Positions 25,186-31,690 of a stretch of 64,000 nucleotides of DNA are shown here, in pieces (position 1 is the first letter of the stretch; each line of letters begins with the position of its first letter). The position numbers were made by a program, and so were the translations under genes. The notes under the pieces are model-generated. The model was given only the letters and a program-made list of their open reading frames with translations. It did not search any database and was not told where the DNA came from. This DNA comes from Streptomyces sp. BHT-5-2 (GTDB lineage Bacteria > Actinomycetota > Actinomycetes > Streptomycetales > Streptomycetaceae), in assembly GCF_019774615.1 (NCBI RefSeq), contig NZ_CP081496.1, positions 6,253,234 to 6,317,233 of the forward strand, in the 5' to 3' direction.

Positions 25186-26232
25186 ATGACCTCGAAGATC
25201 AAGCCCTCCAAGGGCGCCCCGTACGCGCGGATCATGGGTGTCGGCGGCTACCGCCCGACCCGTGTCGTGCCCAACGAGGAGATCCTCAAGCACATCGACT
25301 CGTCCGACGAGTGGATCCGCTCGCGGTCGGGCATCGCCACGCGCCACTGGGCGGGCCCCGACGAGACCGTCGCGACCATGGCGGTCGAGGCGTCCGGCAA
25401 GGCCGTCGCGGACGCCGGCATCACGCCCGAGCAGATCGGCGCGGTGATCGTCTCCACCGTCTCGCACTTCAAGCAGACCCCGGCCGTGGCGACCGAGATC
25501 GCGCACCTCGTCGGCGCCGGCAAGCCGGCCGCCTTCGACATCTCCGCGGGCTGCGCCGGCTTCGGCTACGGGCTGACGCTGGCCAAGGGCCTGGTCACCG
25601 AGGGCTCCGCCGAGTACGTGCTGGTGATCGGCGTCGAGCGGCTCTCGGACCTGACGGACCTGGAGGACCGCGCCACGGCCTTCCTCTTCGGCGACGGCGC
25701 CGGCGCGGTCATCGTCGGCCCGGCCAAGGAGCCGGCGATCGGCCCGACCGTCTGGGGCTCGGAGGGCGACAAGTCCGACACCATCAAGCAGACCCTCCCC
25801 TGGGACGTGTACCGCACCACCCCGACGCCCGGTGGCGACGGGGTGGCGGAGCGCCCCGCCCTGGAGGCGGTCCGCTACCCGGCCATCACCCAGGAGGGCC
25901 AGGCGGTCTTCCGGTGGGCGGTGTTCGAGATGGCGAAGGTCGCCCAGCAGGCGCTGGACGAGGCCGGAGTCAGCCCGGACGACCTGGACGTCTTCATCCC
26001 GCACCAGGCCAACATGCGGATCATCGACTCGATGGTGAAGACTCTGAAACTGCCGGAGAGCGTCACGGTCGCCCGTGACGTGGAGACCACCGGCAACACC
26101 TCGGCCGCCTCCATTCCGCTCGCCATGGAGCGGCTGCTGGCGACCGGTCAGGCCAAGAGCGGGGACACCGCGCTGGTCATCGGCTTCGGGGCGGGTCTCG
26201 TGTACGCCGCGACGGTCGTTACTCTCCCCTAG
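25186..26232 (+). CDS. fabH: 3-oxoacyl-ACP synthase III
   Basis: 348-residue condensing enzyme that starts fatty acid chains from acyl-CoA primers and malonyl-ACP. In Streptomyces it prefers branched primers, giving iso and anteiso fatty acids. The triad is visible: Cys123 in SAGCAGFGYG, His273 in PHQANMR and Asn304 in TGNTSAAS. It starts 12 bases after fabD, with GGAGTCGCAG as ribosome site. Length is slightly above the E. coli enzyme because of an N-terminal extension and a loop near 185-225. Confidence 0.98.
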   Translation: MTSKIKPSKGAPYARIMGVGGYRPTRVVPNEEILKHIDSSDEWIRSRSGIATRHWAGPDETVATMAVEASGKAVADAGITPEQIGAVIVSTVSHFKQTPAVATEIAHLVGAGKPAAFDISAGCAGFGYGLTLAKGLVTEGSAEYVLVIGVERLSDLTDLEDRATAFLFGDGAGAVIVGPAKEPAIGPTVWGSEGDKSDTIKQTLPWDVYRTTPTPGGDGVAERPALEAVRYPAITQEGQAVFRWAVFEMAKVAQQALDEAGVSPDDLDVFIPHQANMRIIDSMVKTLKLPESVTVARDVETTGNTSAASIPLAMERLLATGQAKSGDTALVIGFGAGLVYAATVVTLP

Positions 26233-26341
26233 GCAAGATCTGCGCAGTCCGGCACCGAGCACGACGTGCCGGCCGCTGTGCGGGCCTTCACCGCTTCACT
26301 GTCAGATCAAGCAGTTTCCCGCTATACGAAGGAGCGCCATC

Positions 26342-26590
26342 ATGGCCGCCACTCAGGAAGAGATCGTCAAGGGTCTCGCCGAGATCGTCAACGAGATCGC
26401 CGGCATCCCCACCGAGGACGTCAAGGTGGACAAGTCCTTCACCGACGACCTGGACGTCGACTCGCTGTCCATGGTCGAGGTCGTCGTCGCCGCCGAAGAG
26501 CGCTTCGACGTGAAGATCCCGGACGACGACGTCAAGAACCTCAAGACCGTCGGCGACGCGACCGACTACATCCTCAAGCACCAGTCCTGA
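26342..26590 (+). CDS. acpP: Acyl carrier protein
   Basis: 82-residue carrier. Ser41 in DVDSLSMVEV is the 4'-phosphopantetheine site. The flanks are acidic helices as usual (EEIVKGLAEIVNEIAG, EERFDVKIPDDDV). AAGGAG seven bases before ATG at 26342 gives strong translation, needed for this abundant protein. A weak hairpin (arms 26249-26255 and 26266-26272) stands in the 109-base fabH-acpP gap. This ACP could also serve the AftD-like enzyme at 57523, since mycobacterial AftD was found with bound ACP. Confidence 0.98.
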   Translation: MAATQEEIVKGLAEIVNEIAGIPTEDVKVDKSFTDDLDVDSLSMVEVVVAAEERFDVKIPDDDVKNLKTVGDATDYILKHQS

Positions 26591-26666
26591 TCTGGCGCAG
26601 CGCATGTCGCCACCCGGCGGTGGCGCCGTCGATTCAGACACCTCTACCCGTGGAGTAAGAATTCCC

Positions 26667-27953
26667 GTGAACGCGACCAATCGCACCGTGGTCGTCACCG
26701 GTATCGGCGCAACCACACCGCTGGGTGGCGACAGCGCTTCGACCTGGGAGGGCCTGCTCGCCGGCCGGTCCGGCGTGAGCCTCCTGGAGCAGGACTGGGC
26801 AGCCGAGCTTCCGGTCCGGATCGCCGCTCAGGCGGCGGTGGACCCGACCGAGACGCTGCCCCGCCCGCAGGCCCGCCGACTGGACCGCTCGGCGCAGTTC
26901 GCGCTGATCGCGGCCCGTGAGGCGTGGGCGGACGCCGGCTTCACGGCCAAGGCCGGAGAGCCGGACGCCGCCGCCGGCCCGGCCGGTTCGGTCAACCCCG
27001 ACCGCCTGGGCACGGTCATCGCCTCCGGCATCGGCGGGGTCACCACGCTCCTGGGCCAGTACGACATCCTTCGCGAGAAGGGCGTCCGCCGGGTCTCGCC
27101 GCACACCGTGCCGATGCTGATGCCCAACGGGCCGTCGGCCAACGTCGGTCTGGACGTCAACGCCCGCGCCGGTGTCCACACCCCGGTCAGCGCCTGCGCG
27201 TCCGGCTCCGAGGCCATCGGCTACGCCATCGAGATGATCCGTACGGGCCGTGCCGACATCGTCGTCGCGGGCGGCACGGAGGCGGCCATCCACCCGCTGC
27301 CGATCGCCGCGTTCGGCAACATGATGGCGATGTCGAAGAACAACGACGACCCGCAGGGCGCCTCCCGCCCGTTCGACACCGACCGCAACGGCTTCGTCCT
27401 GGGCGAGGGCGCCGGTGTGATCGTCCTGGAGTCGGCCGAGCACGCCGCCAAGCGCGGCGCCCGGGTCTACGCCGAGGCGGTCGGCCAGGGCATCTCCGCC
27501 GACAGCCACGACATCGTGCAGCCGGAGCCCTCGGGCAACGGCATCGCGCACGCGCTGCAGAACCTCCTCGACAACAGCGACCTCGACCCGTCCGAGATCG
27601 TGCACGTCAACGCGCACGCCACCTCGACGCCGCAGGGCGACCTGGCGGAGCTGAAGGCGCTGCACAAGGTCTTCGGCGACGACGTGCGGCACATGGCGAT
27701 CTCCGCCACCAAGTCGATGACCGGCCACCTCCTGGGCGGCGCGGGCGGCGTGGAGACGGTCGCCACCATCCTGGCGCTGCACAACCGGACGGCCCCGCCG
27801 ACCATCAACATCGAGAACCTCGACCCCGAGGTGGAGGCGGACATCGTCCGCGACGAGGTCCGCGCGCTGCCCGCCGAGGGCCGGATCGCGGCGCTGAACG
27901 ACTCGTTCGGCTTCGGCGGCCACAACGTCGTCCTCGCCTTCCGCACGGTCTGA
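26667..27953 (+). CDS. fabF: 3-oxoacyl-ACP synthase II
   Basis: 428-residue elongating ketosynthase. Catalytic residues: Cys177 in VSACASGSEA, His317 in VNAHATSTPQGD and His354 in MTGHLLGGAGG. GTG at 26667 begins (V)NATNRTVVVTGIGATTPLGG, the family start; GGAG lies upstream at a slightly long distance. Last gene of the fab operon, closed by a perfect hairpin at 27990-28022. Confidence 0.97.
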   Translation: MNATNRTVVVTGIGATTPLGGDSASTWEGLLAGRSGVSLLEQDWAAELPVRIAAQAAVDPTETLPRPQARRLDRSAQFALIAAREAWADAGFTAKAGEPDAAAGPAGSVNPDRLGTVIASGIGGVTTLLGQYDILREKGVRRVSPHTVPMLMPNGPSANVGLDVNARAGVHTPVSACASGSEAIGYAIEMIRTGRADIVVAGGTEAAIHPLPIAAFGNMMAMSKNNDDPQGASRPFDTDRNGFVLGEGAGVIVLESAEHAAKRGARVYAEAVGQGISADSHDIVQPEPSGNGIAHALQNLLDNSDLDPSEIVHVNAHATSTPQGDLAELKALHKVFGDDVRHMAISATKSMTGHLLGGAGGVETVATILALHNRTAPPTINIENLDPEVEADIVRDEVRALPAEGRIAALNDSFGFGGHNVVLAFRTV

Positions 27954-27989
27954 CCCGCCACCAGGCGACGATCAGCACAGAGGCAACAG

Positions 27990-28022
27990 GGGCCCGCCCG
28001 GTCAGGACGACCGGGCGGGCCC
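27990..28022 (+). terminator. Terminator of the fab operon
   Basis: Perfect 14-base stem, arms 27990-28003 and 28009-28022, loop AGGAC, 36 bases after the fabF stop. Confidence 0.9.
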
Positions 28023-28043
28023 TCGTGCTGCCGCGGGCGGCCG

Positions 28044-28934
28044 TCAGCCGTCGAAGCTGGCGAAGTACGCGGCCGCGCCGTCCTCGCCGCCGTGGCCCTG
28101 TTCCTCGGCCCGGCGGAAGCGCTCCCCGGCCGCGGCCGCCAGGTCCGTCCGGACGCCGGCCGCCTCGGCGGCCTCGGTGATCAGCCGGAGGTCCTTGCGT
28201 GCCGCGGAGACGGTGAAGCTGGGCGCGAGTTCGCCGGAGAGGATCATCTCCGACTTCATCCGCAGGTACGGCATGTCGAGCGAGCCGCCGGCCACCGCCT
28301 CCAGGAATTCCCGCGGGTCCACGCCCAGCCCCTTGGCGAGCCCCAGGGTTTCACCGGTACCGCTGATGACGGTCATCACCCAGCTGTTGACGACGAGTTT
28401 GAGCCGGCTGGCGGCCCCGCCCGCGGCGTCCTCGCCGACCCACCGGGTGCGGCCGCCGACGATGTCGAAGACCCGCCCGGCGCGTTCCCGCAGCGCCGGC
28501 GCCCCGGCGGCGAGGACGGTCAACTGCCCCTTCTCGGCGGGCGCCTTGGTGCCCAGTACAGGCGCGTCGACGAAGCCCAGGCCCTGTTCGGCGGCGAACC
28601 GGGCGAGCGGTTCGAGTGCCGCGGGTCCGACGGTGCTCATCTGGAGCCAGAGGGTGCCGGCGGCGAGGTGCGGGGCGGCCTGGCGCATGGCGTCCAGGAC
28701 GGCGGGGCCGTCGAGCAGCATGGTGAGGACCACGTCGGCGCCGTCGACGGCCTCTCCCGGGGTGTCGGTGACCCGGGCCCCGTCGGCGGCCAGTGGCTCG
28801 GCCCTGGCGCGGGTGCGGTTCCAGGCGCGGACGTCCAGCCCGGCGCGGGCGAGGTTGCGGGCCATCGCCGCGCCCATGATCCCGGTGCCCAGGACGGCGA
28901 CCGAGAGGGTGTCGGAGGTGTTGTTGTCAGCCAT
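28044..28934 (-). CDS. NAD(P)-dependent beta-hydroxyacid dehydrogenase family oxidoreductase
   Basis: 296-residue protein of the 3-hydroxyisobutyrate dehydrogenase / GLYR1 class. The Rossmann start is VAVLGTGIMGAAMARNL, and NRTRARA suggests NADP preference (basic residues binding the 2'-phosphate). The substrate signature appears as FVDAPVLGTKAPAEKGQLTVLAAG, and the catalytic Lys is in RLKLVVNSW. Likely role: reduction of succinic semialdehyde or related aldehydes. Its promoter at 28941-28971 has the MerR layout and places the start point at or next to the ATG, so the mRNA is probably leaderless. Confidence 0.92.
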   Translation of the reverse strand: MADNNTSDTLSVAVLGTGIMGAAMARNLARAGLDVRAWNRTRARAEPLAADGARVTDTPGEAVDGADVVLTMLLDGPAVLDAMRQAAPHLAAGTLWLQMSTVGPAALEPLARFAAEQGLGFVDAPVLGTKAPAEKGQLTVLAAGAPALRERAGRVFDIVGGRTRWVGEDAAGGAASRLKLVVNSWVMTVISGTGETLGLAKGLGVDPREFLEAVAGGSLDMPYLRMKSEMILSGELAPSFTVSAARKDLRLITEAAEAAGVRTDLAAAAGERFRRAEEQGHGGEDGAAAYFASFDG

Positions 28935-28940
28935 GGACGC

Positions 28941-28971
28941 ACGCTAGGACCTGGAGCGGACTCCAGGTCAA
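28941..28971 (-). promoter_or_regulatory. MerR-type promoter with 19-base spacer (second copy)
   Basis: Minus strand: -35 TTGACC (28966-28971), 19-base spacer (28947-28965), -10 TAGCGT (28941-28946). The spacer holds an inverted repeat (CCTGGAG and CTCCAGG around TCCG). The -10 is identical to the one at 21253-21258 and the dyad shares CTGGAGT and CTCCA with it. No merR gene is adjacent, so the MerR at 20637 is a candidate controller. Confidence 0.8.
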
Positions 28972-29039
28972 CCACGTACCGTGTGTCGTCGTGCGGCCCC
29001 CGCACAAGGCTCCGTACGGGCCCCTTTGCGGGACGTCGC

Positions 29040-29534
29040 TCAGACGACCTGGTGCAGCCAGCGCACGGGGGCGCCCTCGCCGGCGTAGCGGAAGGGCTCC
29101 AGCTCGTCGTCCCAGGGCTTGCCGAGCAGCTTGGCGACCTCGGCGGCGAGTTCGGTCTCGCCGCGGGCGGAGCGGGCGACGGCGGCGCGCAGCCGGTCCT
29201 CGGGGATGAGGATGTCGCCGTGGAGGCCGGTGACGGCGTGGAAGATACCCAGGTCGGGGGTGGAGCTGTAGCGCTCGCCCTCGGCGGTGGAGCACGGCTC
29301 GGCGGTCACCTCGAAGCGGAGCAGGTGCCAGCCGCGCAGCGCGGAGGCGAGCTTGGAGGCGGTGCCGGCCTCGCCCTGCCAGGAGAACTCCGCTCTCCAG
29401 GTGCCGGGCGACGCCGGCTGGCGGATCCAGTCGAGATTGACGCGCACCCCGAGGACACCCGCCACCGCCCATTCGACGTGCGGGCAGAGTGCTCGTGGAG
29501 CGGAGTGGACGTACAAGACTCCACGTGTCGTCAC
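29040..29534 (-). CDS. DUF3145 domain protein
   Basis: 164 residues, conserved in actinobacteria. It begins MTTRGVLYVHSAPRALCPHVEWAV, includes LDWIRQPASPGTWRAEFSW, and ends PVRWLHQVV. It is soluble, mildly acidic, and has no recognisable catalytic motif. Its regular position near the fab cluster in Streptomyces is from memory. GTG at 29534 follows a GGGAGGTCCC-type ribosome site. Function unknown. Confidence 0.9.
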   Translation of the reverse strand: MTTRGVLYVHSAPRALCPHVEWAVAGVLGVRVNLDWIRQPASPGTWRAEFSWQGEAGTASKLASALRGWHLLRFEVTAEPCSTAEGERYSSTPDLGIFHAVTGLHGDILIPEDRLRAAVARSARGETELAAEVAKLLGKPWDDELEPFRYAGEGAPVRWLHQVV

Positions 29535-29859
29535 CGGGACCTCCCGTGCGGTTCGAGGTTCGCCTTCCCCAGCGGCCTCGTGCCCGTTCCGGTCGCGGCC
29601 GGGACAGCTTCCAACATTCTGCCCCAGTGATCACTTCGGCACCAGCATGCGAGGTGACCTACAGTAAACACCACTAGGCGGAATTTGCCGCAAAAGGGAC
29701 AGGAAATGACGTGTTGTAATTTGTCTGTGCCGACTGCATGTACCACTTCGGGTCACCGACCGGCAGGCACAGGGCCAAGCTACCGCGCGGTGCCGGACCG
29801 GAAGTGACGTACCGTCGGTACCCGAAGAGATATCACTCGCACGCCGGAGAGGACAGGGC
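29535..29859. other. Divergent intergenic region, DUF3145 / lipase
   Basis: 325 bases with an AT-rich core (29680-29745), unusual here, so probably two promoters. The segment before the lipase has ACCGTCGGTACC around 29812, a small dyad. No coding frame is convincing. Confidence 0.45.
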
Positions 29860-30795
29860 ATGACGCCGATCGATCAGCCCGTCCGCCCTCGCCGTCCCCG
29901 CCTCGCCGCCCGCGCCGCGCTGGCCTGCGCGACGGTTTCCGCGCTGCTGGCCACCGCCACCGCCTGCGCCGACGACTCCGCCCCGAAGGGCCGGGCCGCG
30001 GTGAAACCCACCGTGAAGCCCACGCCTGCCTGGCGCACGGACCCCGCCTCGATCGCCGCCCTCGGGGACTCCATCACCGTCGGCTTCGACGCCTGCACGG
30101 TGCTCTCCGACTGCCCGGAGGTCTCCTGGTCCACCGGCACCAGCCCCAAGGTCGACAGCCTCGCCCGACGGCTGCTCAGGAACCCGGCCGGGCACAGCTG
30201 GAACTTCGCCCGGACCGGCGCCCTGATGAGCGATCTGCCGCGGCAGATCACCGCGGCGGCGGCCCGCAGACCCGAGCTGGTCACCGTCCTGATCGGCGCC
30301 AACGACGCCTGCCGCAGCAACGTGGGGGCGATGACCGCCCCGGCGGACTTCCGCGCCGGTTTCGAGCGGTCCCTGAAGACCCTGCGGCGCAGCCTGCCGC
30401 GCACCCAGGTGTACGTGGCGGCCGTGCCGGACCTGCTGCGGCTGTGGTCGGAGGGGCGCCGGAACGAGCTCGGCAAGCAGGTGTGGAAGCTGGGCATCTG
30501 CGGGTCGATGCTGCGGGACCCGGACGACCTGACGAAGCCGGCACAGGACCGGCGGACGCTGGTCCGGGAGCGGGTGATGGCGTACAACGAGGCGCTGGCG
30601 GCGGTCTGTGCCCGGGACGCGCTGTGCCGCTTCGACCGGTCGGTCTTCGACTACCGCTTCACCGGGCGGCAGTTGAGCACCTGGGACTGGTTCCATCCGG
30701 GACCGAGCGGCCAGCAGGAGCTGGCGGAGCTGGCGTTCCGGACGATCACGCGCAAGGAAAACCCCCTGAAGGGTGAGGCGGCGTCCGCCGGGTGA
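29860..30795 (+). CDS. Secreted SGNH/GDSL hydrolase (lipase/esterase)
   Basis: 311 residues. Basic N-terminus, hydrophobic stretch AALACATVSALLATATAC with a possible lipoprotein cysteine at its end, then a Lys/Pro linker. SGNH blocks: I = ALGDSITVGFD (nucleophile Ser about 71), III = VLIGANDAC (Gly/Asn), V = WDWFHPGPSGQ (Asp and His). It is similar to Streptomyces secreted esterases. Substrate unknown. Alone in its unit, 196 bases before the DUF4097 gene. Confidence 0.88.
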   Translation: MTPIDQPVRPRRPRLAARAALACATVSALLATATACADDSAPKGRAAVKPTVKPTPAWRTDPASIAALGDSITVGFDACTVLSDCPEVSWSTGTSPKVDSLARRLLRNPAGHSWNFARTGALMSDLPRQITAAAARRPELVTVLIGANDACRSNVGAMTAPADFRAGFERSLKTLRRSLPRTQVYVAAVPDLLRLWSEGRRNELGKQVWKLGICGSMLRDPDDLTKPAQDRRTLVRERVMAYNEALAAVCARDALCRFDRSVFDYRFTGRQLSTWDWFHPGPSGQQELAELAFRTITRKENPLKGEAASAG

Positions 30796-30848
30796 GCCGG
30801 TCCGGCCCTCACCGGTCTCGGGGATACCCCTAAGGGGGCGGCGGTGCG

Positions 30849-30888
30849 GCTCATACCGTGCGGGGATGGCGAAGCTCATACCGTGCGG
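30849..30888. repeat. 15-base direct repeat GCTCATACCGTGCGG
   Basis: Two exact copies at 30849-30863 and 30874-30888, 25 bases apart, about 105 bases upstream of the DUF4097 start. The core TCATACCGTG also forms the inverted repeat in front of the histidine kinase at 14453. Probably a regulator site. Confidence 0.6.
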
Positions 30889-30991
30889 CGACGTCCGCGG
30901 GGTGCGGCATGGGGATGATGTTGACCATGCGGTTCGGCCGGCTCCGGCCCTTCCGCATCCGCACCGTCACCACTGCTTCGGGGGAATCGCC

Positions 30992-31690
30992 ATGGCCCGT
31001 CTTCGCGCCGCCCATCTCGTCCTGCCCTGTGCGGCATTGACCCTGCTGACGACCGGTTGCTCGCTGGTGACCGGCCCGCTCAAGTCCGCCCAGCGGACAT
31101 ACGGCGTCGACGGCACGGTCCGCTCGCTGTCGGCCACGACGCACGGCGGGGACATCGAGATCGTGCCGGTGGAGGCCGGCGTCCCGGTCAAGGTGACGGA
31201 GAAGTTCCGCTACGACGACGCCAAGCCGCAGACCGCGCACACCCTCAAGGACGGCCGGCTGACGCTGACCGCCGACGACTGCTCGACGGGCAGCCACTGC
31301 GAGGTGGGCTACCGCGTGCTGCTGCCGCGTGACGCCTCCGTCGACCTGCACACCAGCGGAGGGGACATCACCGTCCGCGGCGCCTCCGGCGGCATCACCG
31401 CGGACACCAGCGGCGGCAACATCACCGTCGAGGACAGCAAGGTCCGCAGGGCGAAGGTGAAGACCAGCGGCGGCGATGTGCAGCTGACGCTCGACGCGGT
31501 GCCCGACGACGTGTCCGGGCGGACCAGCGGCGGCGACCTCACGATCCGCGTGCCCAAGGGCACCTACGCCGTCGACGCGGGGACCAGCGGCGGGAACCGC
31601 AAGGTCTCCGTCGCGACGGACGAGGGCTCGGCGCACAAAATATCCGCCCGGACGAGCGGCGGCGACGTCTCGGTGCTCAGTCGGCAGTGA
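30992..31690 (+). CDS. DUF4097 beta-helix lipoprotein
   Basis: 232 residues. Signal LRAAHLVLPCAALTLLTTGC ends in a lipobox (LTTGC), so the protein is probably anchored outside the membrane. The mature part is built of repeated strands with the signature TSGGD/TSGGN, six or more times (HTSGGDITVRGASG, DTSGGNITVEDS, KTSGGDVQLTL, RTSGGDLTIRV, GTSGGN, RTSGGDVSVLS), forming the DUF4097 beta-helix. Such proteins often belong to regulons of envelope two-component systems. ATG at 30992 is chosen for GGGGGAA upstream and because it starts the signal peptide. Its last 14 bases overlap the convergent GH3 gene. Confidence 0.9.
   Translation: MARLRAAHLVLPCAALTLLTTGCSLVTGPLKSAQRTYGVDGTVRSLSATTHGGDIEIVPVEAGVPVKVTEKFRYDDAKPQTAHTLKDGRLTLTADDCSTGSHCEVGYRVLLPRDASVDLHTSGGDITVRGASGGITADTSGGNITVEDSKVRRAKVKTSGGDVQLTLDAVPDDVSGRTSGGDLTIRVPKGTYAVDAGTSGGNRKVSVATDEGSAHKISARTSGGDVSVLSRQ

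Noticed and set aside
26299..26328. Promoter for acpP (CTGTCA, 18 bases, TATACG)
   Set aside because: The start point would fall at or past the AAGGAG ribosome site, giving an mRNA without it. More likely chance; acpP is read from the fabD promoter.
30858..31040. 60-codon ORF over the start of the DUF4097 gene
   Set aside because: Composition is not protein-like (SSYRAATSAGCG) and it overlaps the clear lipoprotein start in another frame.
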